A stretch of 64,000 nt of DNA from Parafilimonas terrae (GTDB lineage: Bacteria; Bacteroidota; Bacteroidia; Chitinophagales; Chitinophagaceae), in the NCBI RefSeq assembly GCF_900115755.1, contig NZ_FOXQ01000005.1, positions 186,001 to 250,000 on the forward strand, in the 5' to 3' direction. This document shows positions 8,232 to 16,789 of the stretch, piece after piece; position 1 is the first letter of the stretch, and every line of letters starts with the position of its first letter. A model generated the notes under the pieces. The model had not been told where the DNA came from. It did no database searches and worked only from the letters and a program-made list of their open reading frames with translations. Both the position numbers and the translations under genes were made by a program.

Positions 8232-9641
8232 TCACCATATATAAGTAGCCGCAGCGCCTGCTGGTAAACTGGCCAGCGCTGCTTTATCTTTGAACTTTAT
8301 ATTAAAGTTTACGGCTGAAGCGCCATCATTCAATACGAGCAAAACCTTTTTGCCTTCGGGCGTTTTAAAGGCTACATTATATAAACCACCTATTGCATTT
8401 GAATTAATTCTTACCGAACCCGCGGGAACAAATTTGGAAACCTGCGCAATAATATAATAAGCTACATTTCTTGTAATGCTGCCATTGATGGTTAAAGCAC
8501 CTTTGCATTGTGTGCAGCCACCCGGTGTGTGCGGCCCGAAAGATGCATTATTGGCAAGGTTCCATTCAAGCGCAACGCGGCCCCAGTTATTCATTGAACC
8601 TATTACCACATTTTTTACATGCCATAAAAAATCGCCGTCAAACTTTCCTTCAGATGAGGTCCACTGTTCTGTAAAGTACACATGTTTATTTGGGAAAGCA
8701 TTATGTACTGTTGATAAAGCGTTTATATCACCTGCATATAAATGAAATGCAGAGCCATCAACATATTTGGCAGCATCTGCATCGTTTAAAATAGCCAGCG
8801 GGTATTCCGGTTTATCACAGTTATGATCATAAACAATTATTTTGGTATTGATATTTGCTGCTGCAAAGGCAGGCCCGAGATTATTCTTAATAAAATTAGC
8901 CTCATCGCCGGCAAGCATCAGCATGCTTGGGTTATTGCCCGGATGCAGCGGTTCGTTTTGTGGCGTAATGGCATCTATCGTTATACCTTCAGCTTTCATA
9001 GCCTGTATATATTTCACAAAATATTTTGCATATACATCGTAATACTTTGTGTACAGGCTGCCGCCTTTTGTATTGTTGTTGTCTTTCATCCAGGCGGGCG
9101 CACTCCAGGGTGTTGCCAGTATTTTTATAGATGGATTAATAGCAACGATTTCTTTTAATAAAGCAATAAGTTCTTTATCGTTTTCAAGGCTGAAGTGCTC
9201 AAGGTTTACATCGCCGGCCACATCATCATAACTAAAAACGTCAGCATTTAAATCTGATGCGCCAATGCTGATGCGGAGATAGCTTATGCCCGCAGAATTT
9301 GATTTATTACCAAACAATTCCTGTAGAAGATTTGCTTTAGCAGTTGCATCAAGCGAATTGATAGCCTGCGCGCTGCCGCCGGTTAATGTATAACCAAAAC
9401 CATCAATGGTTTGATAGGTTGTTGTACTGTCAACTGTTATGGTTGAATAGGAATTCGTTGGTGCATTAAATGCTATTGAAGGTTGCTGCAGCAGTAAAAC
9501 AGTTTGATCGGCTTTTGTTAGCCAGACGATGGCTGAATCCGGGTTAACCGCCGGTGGTTGCTCACCATTATTTGAATTAGTGTTTTTAGAGCAACCTGTA
9601 AAAGTTAATGCGGCCAATAATAAAAAAATATTCATACGCAT
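8232..9641 (-). CDS. Glycoside hydrolase family 30 lipoprotein
   Basis: Glucosylceramidase-like GH30 enzyme of 469 residues. The lipobox FTGC places Cys at 17, so the protein is probably a lipoprotein. Family landmarks are QTIDGFGYTLTGGSA near 77-91, LRISIGASDLN, and ATPWSAPAWMKDN near 176-187. The likely acid/base is E230 in TPQNEP and the likely nucleophile is E325 in YFTEQW. GH30 enzymes cleave beta-glucosidic, beta-1,6-glucan or xylan linkages; the subfamily cannot be decided here. It is the last gene of the SusCD locus, 9 bases after the FG-GAP gene, and probably supplies its hydrolytic activity. A second in-frame ATG two codons in is possible. Confidence 0.92.
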   Translation of the reverse strand: MRMNIFLLLAALTFTGCSKNTNSNNGEQPPAVNPDSAIVWLTKADQTVLLLQQPSIAFNAPTNSYSTITVDSTTTYQTIDGFGYTLTGGSAQAINSLDATAKANLLQELFGNKSNSAGISYLRISIGASDLNADVFSYDDVAGDVNLEHFSLENDKELIALLKEIVAINPSIKILATPWSAPAWMKDNNNTKGGSLYTKYYDVYAKYFVKYIQAMKAEGITIDAITPQNEPLHPGNNPSMLMLAGDEANFIKNNLGPAFAAANINTKIIVYDHNCDKPEYPLAILNDADAAKYVDGSAFHLYAGDINALSTVHNAFPNKHVYFTEQWTSSEGKFDGDFLWHVKNVVIGSMNNWGRVALEWNLANNASFGPHTPGGCTQCKGALTINGSITRNVAYYIIAQVSKFVPAGSVRINSNAIGGLYNVAFKTPEGKKVLLVLNDGASAVNFNIKFKDKAALASLPAGAAATYIW

Positions 9642-9650
9642 ATATTTAAT

Positions 9651-12600
9651 TTAGTTTTTAATTGGCGTGCCGGTTTTATAAAATAATAAGCTGTTATTGT
9701 TCCTGGCAATTACTAACAGCTTTTCTCCATTAACCGTGTTCAGCCATTTTATATCGCGGAACTCTCCCTGTACATCGGGTAATATCGCTTTGGTAATACT
9801 AGTTTTTTCATCCAGAGAGAATATGGTTGGAAAAAGCGCATCATACCTTCCTTCATAAGGCATGGTTCCATAAAAGTTACCTCCGGCTATATACATATTA
9901 CCGGGCAGTTGCGCAAAAGCAAATACCGGCGCCTGCTGTAAATCTTTGTTCAAATCAGCTTTTATAAACCCGCCTTTACCATCATTTATAAAACATGCAG
10001 AGCCTAAAGTTTCTGCTTTCAATTCAGTATAATCTTTAAATAAATCATAGAAAATATAATCAACCGTTTTACCGGCTACTTCCGCGTATGTTGAATAATA
10101 TTTTTGCAGCACAGGCATAACTTTCTCCAGTTGGTCTTTTGCAAGAAATGTATATTCTTTCCCATCAATCGTATAACATAAAAGCTGTTCAACACTGCCA
10201 TTCATATCAAAATCTTTCACATATAGTTTTACCGGGCCATTCTTACCCGCCCATAGTTTTGAATTATATCCCCAGTTGCCTGCAAGAATATCTGTGTTGC
10301 CATCTCCATTCACATCTGCTGCAAAAACTGTTTGCCATAAGCCGGTTGAATGCGCAATATCTGCTGCTGTAAATTTCCCATGATCATTCATAAAAACTTT
10401 TACCGGCATCCATTCGCCTGTTACAACCAGGTCTGCCCACCCATCGTGATTAAGGTCGGTAAATTTTGCCGATGTTACAACACCAAGGTTGAGCAGCTTT
10501 ATTGTTTCATAGCCTGCTTCTGTAAACCTGGCTTTGCCATCATTTAAAAAAAGAAAAGAGTTTTGCGGAAGTCCAAAATCATTCGCCAGCGTACTTTCAA
10601 TGGTACCAATAAAAATATCCGAATCGCCATCATGATCAATATCAGCAATTGCAACACATGATTTGTTGTACAACTTCTGCACCACAAAATCAGTCTTCTT
10701 TGTAAAATTGCCTTTGCCATCATTCAAATACAAACGGTCTTCCAGCAACTGAGGTGAATTACCTTGCGGCTTTCCGCCACCGCTTATAACAAGCACGTCT
10801 TTAAAGCCATTATTATCCGCATCGAATATTACGGCATCCATATCCTCGTATGCAGCATCACGATTGAATATCGCCGTATCAGCAGCTTTAAATGTTCCGT
10901 CTTTTTGCTGCACCATCATGGCGCCTGCATTGTTAGCTGCCCCGCAGGTATAAAAATCATCAAGGCCATCGTTATTAATGTCGCCCACCGCAATCTTTGG
11001 CCCGCGGGTACTTTCTTCATGCGGAATTAAATACTGTACGCTAAAATCAGAAAAGTTATCTTCCCTGTGTTTCCAGTTGCAGTTAACCTGTGCTGTAACA
11101 TCTTCAAGCATTTGTTTTTTAGGAGAGAAAAATATGTTGTACTCAAAAGAATCAGCAGCATTTTTTTCTGCAACAATCAGTGGTTTATTTGCTGCAACAT
11201 TTTTGATGAGCTGGTATTTTTGATTGGGCCAAACTATTAAAACGCTATCAATAGTTTTTACGGCATCTAACCCAAAATGCAATTTTGTATCGCAGGAAGA
11301 TTGAAAGCCCCTTGTAAGTATTAATTCGCCATACTGCATTTGATTTATATGCATGCCTATAGAATCTGTGTGCGTGAAAACGTATGCTTTTGCACCTATT
11401 CCAAACTTATTCATGCTTTCTCCTTTAAAAGAGATATTGAGCACATTTTTTTTCTTTGATGTGTTCTTCAGTACAACAGCAGGCGAATTAATGCAGTTTA
11501 TAACAAGATCAAGATTTCCATCACCATCAAGATCTGCATAAGCAGCACCATTATAATATCCTTTCATTTTGCCAGTGCCCCAATCATTGCTTACATCTTT
11601 GAAAGAACCGCTGGCATCGTTCTTAAAAAGAAACGGGTGCGATGCACCGTCGGGCATTTTTTCTATAGAAATTTTATCATAAGCATCAGAGGTATTACGG
11701 TCTGTTTTTGTTGAAAGATCAGAGATAAATTTTATATAATCCAGGTCGAGTGTACGCTTCACAATGCCGCTTGAAATAAACAGGTCTTTGTTGCCATCAT
11801 TATCAAAATCTGCAAACAATGGCGCCCAGCTCCAGTCTGTTGCTGCCACACCTGCCATTAAAGCCTCATCGCTAAAACTTTCACCCTTACCATTATTTTT
11901 TTGCAGGCAATTTCTTGAAACCTGCTCCTGGTAACCATTTGACCTTATCTTGAAATTATACAATTCAACACTCTCATCGCTGCCATACATCTTCACTGTT
12001 TTTTCGTCGGGCGGCAACATGTCAACTGTCACAACATCAGGTTGCCCGTCATTGTTATAATCGGCAATATCATTACCCATGCTAAATCGTGAATAATGCC
12101 CGAAGTGTTTTGCACCGCTTTCCGTAAACGTGCCATTACCGTTATTGATATAATAATAATCGTTCTCATGAAAATCATTACCAATATAAATATCGTCCCA
12201 TCCATCATTATTCATATCTGCAACAGAAATGCCCAGGCCATAACTGATATCGTTTTGATAAATGCCAGCCAACCTCGAAACATCCGTAAACATTCCTGTT
12301 GTGTTTATATCATTTCTGTATAAACGATCACCTGCTTTTGAATCAATATCATTGCGATGGCTCGTATCAGCTATATACGTGCCCGGGTTACGCTGTGACT
12401 GGTTTAGAACATAACAATCCAGGTCGCCATCATGATCGTAATCAAAAAAGGCAGCCTGTGTTGAATAGGCCACTAATGCTAATCCATATTTCTCCGCGCT
12501 TTCAGTAAAAGTGTTATTTCCGTTGTTTATAAATAGTTCATTCCTTCCTTTTAAATGATGCTCGCCGGTCATGGCGCACACATAAATATCCAATAAGCCA

Positions 12601-12980
12601 TCGCCATTCACATCAGCCATCGCAGCACCGGTGCACCAGTCTGAAGTGCCCGCCACGCCTGCTTTCTGAGTTATATCTTCAAATTCAAAATCGCCTTTGT
12701 TCAGGTATAGTTTATTACCTGCATGATTGCTTGCCGTAAAATAAATATCAGGTAAACCATCATTGTTTATATCACCAATAGATACACCGCCGCCATTATA
12801 ATAATAGAGATAGTATAATATGCCGAAAGCGCGATGTTCTTCAGGCTTATTTACAAAACTGATATTTGTTTTTGATGAGGGTAATTGCTCGAAAACACTG
12901 CCTGAATTTTTACAGGCTGTTATCGATGCACTTATTATAAGTAAGATAATAAAACTGTTTCTGTAACTTTTAAAAGTCAT
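9651..12980 (-). CDS. FG-GAP/VCBS-repeat lipoprotein with ASPIC/UnbV domain (CRTAC1-like)
   Basis: Surface or periplasmic protein of 1109 residues with a lipoprotein signal (SASITAC, Cys near 23). It carries many calcium-loop FG-GAP repeats of the form DxNxDGxxD, for example GDINNDGLPDIYF, ADVNGDGLLDIYV, ADLDGDGNLDLVI and FTDLNHDGWADLV, which predict a beta-propeller. An ASPIC/UnbV segment (GIGAKAYVFT...VLIVWPNQKYQLI) lies near 525-600 between two groups of repeats. Such proteins are common near SusC/SusD pairs and c-type cytochromes in Bacteroidota, with no settled function. It lies 6 bases after the multihaem cytochrome gene and is presumably co-transcribed with it and with the GH30 gene. 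Confidence 0.9.
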   Translation of the reverse strand: MTFKSYRNSFIILLIISASITACKNSGSVFEQLPSSKTNISFVNKPEEHRAFGILYYLYYYNGGGVSIGDINNDGLPDIYFTASNHAGNKLYLNKGDFEFEDITQKAGVAGTSDWCTGAAMADVNGDGLLDIYVCAMTGEHHLKGRNELFINNGNNTFTESAEKYGLALVAYSTQAAFFDYDHDGDLDCYVLNQSQRNPGTYIADTSHRNDIDSKAGDRLYRNDINTTGMFTDVSRLAGIYQNDISYGLGISVADMNNDGWDDIYIGNDFHENDYYYINNGNGTFTESGAKHFGHYSRFSMGNDIADYNNDGQPDVVTVDMLPPDEKTVKMYGSDESVELYNFKIRSNGYQEQVSRNCLQKNNGKGESFSDEALMAGVAATDWSWAPLFADFDNDGNKDLFISSGIVKRTLDLDYIKFISDLSTKTDRNTSDAYDKISIEKMPDGASHPFLFKNDASGSFKDVSNDWGTGKMKGYYNGAAYADLDGDGNLDLVINCINSPAVVLKNTSKKKNVLNISFKGESMNKFGIGAKAYVFTHTDSIGMHINQMQYGELILTRGFQSSCDTKLHFGLDAVKTIDSVLIVWPNQKYQLIKNVAANKPLIVAEKNAADSFEYNIFFSPKKQMLEDVTAQVNCNWKHREDNFSDFSVQYLIPHEESTRGPKIAVGDINNDGLDDFYTCGAANNAGAMMVQQKDGTFKAADTAIFNRDAAYEDMDAVIFDADNNGFKDVLVISGGGKPQGNSPQLLEDRLYLNDGKGNFTKKTDFVVQKLYNKSCVAIADIDHDGDSDIFIGTIESTLANDFGLPQNSFLFLNDGKARFTEAGYETIKLLNLGVVTSAKFTDLNHDGWADLVVTGEWMPVKVFMNDHGKFTAADIAHSTGLWQTVFAADVNGDGNTDILAGNWGYNSKLWAGKNGPVKLYVKDFDMNGSVEQLLCYTIDGKEYTFLAKDQLEKVMPVLQKYYSTYAEVAGKTVDYIFYDLFKDYTELKAETLGSACFINDGKGGFIKADLNKDLQQAPVFAFAQLPGNMYIAGGNFYGTMPYEGRYDALFPTIFSLDEKTSITKAILPDVQGEFRDIKWLNTVNGEKLLVIARNNNSLLFYKTGTPIKN

Positions 12981-12986
12981 TTGTTG

Positions 12987-14255
12987 TTATGATTTCTTCT
13001 TTACAGAAGATGAATTTTGTTCTATAAATTTTTTTGTTTCATCGTTATAGATAGTAATGTAATGCGTTCTCATTTTTGCGTTCACTGTTTGCTTGTTTTG
13101 CAGTATGAAAGAAATTGAAGTTGATTCCTGCAAGGGCATGTGGCAATCAATACAATTATTCTTTACAACAGCATTTGATAACCCTTCTATTTGTTTATGT
13201 TGGCCCGTATGGCAACTCATGCATCGCTTCGAAAACAACGATGCATTCCCTGCCTCATTTTTATGCGGGTCATGACAAGTGGTACACGTCATCGTTTTAC
13301 TTAACTGAAAACATTTGCTCGCCGATAAAATGCCCAACTGGTTGCCGTGCACATCCATTAAACCTGCATTTCTTGCAGCATCACTTATTGAATAATATTT
13401 ATTCAAACTGTCGCCTGCAACAAATTGAAAAGGGTTCCTTTTTTCTTCCAGGCGGCCTGCATGACAAACACCGCAAACATCAAGTGATTGTGGTTTTGAA
13501 AGTTTATCTGGATTGATAATAAACATACCAATTGAATCATTCGGATGTTTTGTTTCATAAGCAACATGCTTTGCAGCAGGGCCATGACATCTTTCACAGC
13601 CAACCGTTAAAATCATTTTGGTTGAATCAAATGCAGGCGGCACATCAGGATTATAATTAATAGCTTCAGCATAAGTGCTGTGGCATTCGAGACAACGCGT
13701 GGTAACAGGCCTGTTGAAAATGATAGGCGACAAAGGATAACCCGGGCTGTTTGCCCATTGATGCACTTGTGTGAAATAGGAAACCGGCAGTTCTATAATA
13801 TGATTGCCGATCCAGGATAAAAAAGTTTGCCCGTTTTTACCAGAACCGATTACAATATCAAACCTCCTGTTTACCACTTCTTTATTGTTGTGATAATAAA
13901 CCTGGTAGAAACTATCGTTGCGTTTTTCAAGCTTTACAATTTTTCCGGCATCATATTGAAAGCTGTTTTTGCCGGGAATAAAACTGCCTTTTATGGTTTG
14001 GGCCGAAGCTGTTTGCGAAGTATAAAAATGAAATGAATTAAAATAGTTTTCTGTTATCTCTTTATGGCAACTGGCGCATGTTTGCGAACCTGCAAACTGA
14101 TTAAAAGTTACAGTATCAATAATGCTGTTTGATGCAGTTTCCTGTTGTTGATTATTTTTATTTTGATCGCTGATACATTTTGAAAAAATGGTTAAGGCTG
14201 TTATAACCAAAGCGCTTATAAGAAAGGTTCTTTTATTTTGAAAGACTTTAATCAT
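12987..14255 (-). CDS. Heptahaem c-type cytochrome
   Basis: Exported cytochrome of 422 residues with seven CxxCH haem-binding motifs in order: CASCH, CLECH, CERCH, CGVCH, CTTCH, CMSCH, CIDCH. The N-terminus is a hydrophobic export segment (FLISALVITALTIFSKC) whose Cys may be lipidated. The ATG at 14255 is preferred over an in-frame TTG at 14270 that touches the upstream hairpin. The fold resembles the cytochrome c-554/doubled-CxxCH families used for periplasmic electron transfer. Its partner is unknown, but lying between a SusCD-LamG unit and the UnbV/GH30 genes it may serve redox chemistry during carbohydrate use. Confidence 0.9.
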   Translation of the reverse strand: MIKVFQNKRTFLISALVITALTIFSKCISDQNKNNQQQETASNSIIDTVTFNQFAGSQTCASCHKEITENYFNSFHFYTSQTASAQTIKGSFIPGKNSFQYDAGKIVKLEKRNDSFYQVYYHNNKEVVNRRFDIVIGSGKNGQTFLSWIGNHIIELPVSYFTQVHQWANSPGYPLSPIIFNRPVTTRCLECHSTYAEAINYNPDVPPAFDSTKMILTVGCERCHGPAAKHVAYETKHPNDSIGMFIINPDKLSKPQSLDVCGVCHAGRLEEKRNPFQFVAGDSLNKYYSISDAARNAGLMDVHGNQLGILSASKCFQLSKTMTCTTCHDPHKNEAGNASLFSKRCMSCHTGQHKQIEGLSNAVVKNNCIDCHMPLQESTSISFILQNKQTVNAKMRTHYITIYNDETKKFIEQNSSSVKKKS

Positions 14256-14272
14256 TATGCTTATCAACAAAA

Positions 14273-14305
14273 TTAAAAAGCTGCTTTTTTACAGCAGCTT
14301 TTTAA
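14273..14305 (-). terminator. Intrinsic terminator or attenuator within the SusCD locus
   Basis: A perfect 13-bp stem (arms 14273-14285 and 14293-14305, 7-base loop) ends in a U-rich tail on the minus strand. It follows the LamG gene stop and precedes the cytochrome start, so it may end most SusC-SusD-LamG transcripts and lower expression of the three distal genes. Confidence 0.8.
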
Positions 14306-14322
14306 TCAACAAAGAGAAAATA

Positions 14323-15174
14323 TTATTCTTTATTATCGTATAAACTTTTGATATCCGCTGCGGAAAGCGCCTCGCTATATAGCCTGAACTGATCAATAGC
14401 GCCGTTAAAATTGCCCATCCATGTTTGGCCAATATCCTCTGGTGTTTTGCCCAAGGCATACATGCCAGGGCCGCCTACAACAAGGCCTGCGAGTGAAGAA
14501 AAATCTAATTTACCACCATTATTATTGAATTTCCCAAAACCGTCTGGTAAATTGGTTGGCGTGGCGCCATCAACATACGGGGTAAGCGTTGAACTTGCTG
14601 AATCAAAAACAAATGCAAGATGATGCCAGTTACCATCTAAAACATGCGGCATTCTTTTATCAATATCGGATGCTTTTATAAATTCAAACCACTGATCATT
14701 CAGATAAAATTTAGCAGCAGCAGAATCTTTCGAGCTTGGGTTGCCTGCATCTTCAAATTCCAGGAAAATATCCTGGGCGGTCCAGATATCTTTAGAGGTT
14801 GCGAAGCCGAATGCAAACGTAGTGCCGCCACCGGCTTTATTAGGCCCATCTTTTTTTATCCAGAAAGCAATTGTAAAACTGGTTGATGTATTAAAATCAT
14901 TGCCTGAAGGATAAACAATGTGACCATCAGCATCTGCATTCATCGCCTGGCCGGAAACGCCATCAACATAAGTTACATTAGTGTTTGTGCCAAAATTTGC
15001 TTTTGTACTGTCAACATTTGTTCCATCTAAAGCAATGAAAAATTTCAGTGGCCCGCCGGGAGGATTGGCATCTTTGGGATAATCGCCCAAAGGCGGCTGT
15101 TCCATTTTCTGGCAACTATTCATAAATAAGCCAATTGAAAAGAGCAGCGCAATATTTCTTATAATGATTTTCAT
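14323..15174 (-). CDS. LamG/concanavalin-like lipoprotein in SusE position
   Basis: Lipoprotein of 283 residues with signal NIALLFSIGLFMNSC, followed by a LamG-like jelly-roll domain. Typical pieces are DGVSGQAMNADADGHIVYP, FTIAFWIKKDG, WHHLAFVFDSASSTLTPYVDG and FNGAIDQFRLYSEALSAADI. These domains bind carbohydrate. As the third gene after SusC and SusD it takes the place of a SusE/F-type surface glycan-binding protein. The ATG at 15174 is preferred; another lies four codons upstream at 15186. Confidence 0.88.
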   Translation of the reverse strand: MKIIIRNIALLFSIGLFMNSCQKMEQPPLGDYPKDANPPGGPLKFFIALDGTNVDSTKANFGTNTNVTYVDGVSGQAMNADADGHIVYPSGNDFNTSTSFTIAFWIKKDGPNKAGGGTTFAFGFATSKDIWTAQDIFLEFEDAGNPSSKDSAAAKFYLNDQWFEFIKASDIDKRMPHVLDGNWHHLAFVFDSASSTLTPYVDGATPTNLPDGFGKFNNNGGKLDFSSLAGLVVGGPGMYALGKTPEDIGQTWMGNFNGAIDQFRLYSEALSAADIKSLYDNKE

Positions 15175-15197
15175 ATTAATAATCATTTTAAATAGTA

Positions 15198-16772
15198 TTA
15201 GTAATTCGGATTTTGAACCAGCACGCCGCCTGAAAGATCAATAGCAGGCTGTGGAATCGGGTACCAGGCATTCCTGGATTGGTAACCCAAAGCGCCCAAA
15301 GCACTTTGTGCATCACCCCATCTTACAAGATCATAAAAACGGTAGCCTTCCATTGCAAATTCCCACCGGCGCTCATTTTTGATTGCCGTGCGCATCTGGC
15401 TTTGGCTTGTAAATGGAATAGGCGGAAGTGCATTGGGGTCTGAGCCTGAATTTCTCGCCCTTGCCCTTACCTGCTCCAGCATGGCAGCGGCAGTAGCGCC
15501 ATCGCCCAATTCGTTGGAAGCTTCTGCCATCATCAGCAATACATCTGCATAACGAAGGATACGGTGATTGATCCAGTCTGCAGCGCCGGCATTATTTACC
15601 TGCCCTGTATAGGAGCGCATGGCAGGATCGGAGTACACTTTTTTATTCCAGTAAGGCTGGTCGAGAAATCCTGACTTACCGAGCGAATCTTTATTATAGG
15701 GCGGGATGGTAGCTCCATAACCACCTTCACCAGAGCCACCGTCGAATTCACCTGAATATAAAACTGTCATATTCTTCCTCGGATCAGCAGCACTCCAGTC
15801 GTTAACAAGGTTCTGTGTAGGTACATTCCAGCCCCAACCGAGGTTCCATTCAACAGAAGCGCCACCCTGCCGTATATTTTGGGAAGTGCCCCAGGCAACG
15901 CCATAATTAGGCGTTCCGTTTTGGCCTATCAAAGCCTGCATTTCAAAAATTGACTCTTTACTGTTTTTACCGGCGCCACTCAGCCCATCCTTCCACACAT
16001 CATAAAACTTTGGCAGCAGGGCATATTCACCTGAAGCAATTACTTCCTGGCAGAGCTCTTTTACCCGTTGCCAGTTTTTTCTGAACAGGTATGTTTGCGC
16101 CCACAAAGTTTTGGCAGCTCCGCTTGTTAAACGGCCGGGATATTGGGAATTGCCCTGCGCATCATTCCAGTTTAAAGGCAGGTACATGGAAGCGGTATCA
16201 AGGTCTTTATCAATCTGCGCATAAATATCATCCACCTTGGCCTTGGGCCTGATACCATCGGCGGGGTTTGTATAGTAGTAATTAAGCAGCGGCACTTCGC
16301 CATAAGCTTTTACCAGTTCAAAAAAGGAGTATGCCCTGAAAAAATAAGCTTCGCCTACATTCCTGCGGGATGCTTCATCCGTTACCCCAAGAGAATCGGC
16401 AGAAAACAGCTCCTTGTTTGCCAGGTAAATCATGGTATAATGATCATTCCAATAAGTAGTAGTAGCCCAATCGTTCTTGGTATATTGAAATGTTTCAAAT
16501 TCTGCATTTATTTCCGCGCCATCCGTTTGGCTGCTTCCCTTTTGTGCATCATCATCGCGAATGCTATGAAAGTCAAGCCAGGGCAAAGATGAAAAACCTG
16601 CGAGGCTTCTTAAATTACTGTATAACCCAAAACTTTGCGCTTCGAGTGTGCCCTGCTTCAGGTCATCGTAAGTTGCGGACAAAGGTTTCCTGTCAAGAAA
16701 TTTTTTACAGCTACCCAATACAACGCTTGTCCCCAGGGCAATTAAAACAATATAAATATTTCTCTTTTTCAT
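15198..16772 (-). CDS. SusD/RagB-family outer-membrane lipoprotein
   Basis: Surface glycan- or nutrient-binding partner of SusC, 524 residues. The lipoprotein signal ends at SCKKFLDRKPLSATYDD, the usual SusD opening. TPR-like segments with an SusD-like N domain follow. The C-terminal RagB domain contains YADVLLMMAEASNELGD, ERRWEFAMEGYRFYDLVRWGDA and the near-terminal AWYPIPQPAIDLSGG...QNPNY. It lies 17 bases after SusC. The ligand cannot be predicted from sequence alone; the GH30 gene in the locus suggests a beta-linked glycan. Confidence 0.95.
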   Translation of the reverse strand: MKKRNIYIVLIALGTSVVLGSCKKFLDRKPLSATYDDLKQGTLEAQSFGLYSNLRSLAGFSSLPWLDFHSIRDDDAQKGSSQTDGAEINAEFETFQYTKNDWATTTYWNDHYTMIYLANKELFSADSLGVTDEASRRNVGEAYFFRAYSFFELVKAYGEVPLLNYYYTNPADGIRPKAKVDDIYAQIDKDLDTASMYLPLNWNDAQGNSQYPGRLTSGAAKTLWAQTYLFRKNWQRVKELCQEVIASGEYALLPKFYDVWKDGLSGAGKNSKESIFEMQALIGQNGTPNYGVAWGTSQNIRQGGASVEWNLGWGWNVPTQNLVNDWSAADPRKNMTVLYSGEFDGGSGEGGYGATIPPYNKDSLGKSGFLDQPYWNKKVYSDPAMRSYTGQVNNAGAADWINHRILRYADVLLMMAEASNELGDGATAAAMLEQVRARARNSGSDPNALPPIPFTSQSQMRTAIKNERRWEFAMEGYRFYDLVRWGDAQSALGALGYQSRNAWYPIPQPAIDLSGGVLVQNPNY

Positions 16773-16789
16773 ATTAATGCGTTATTAAA

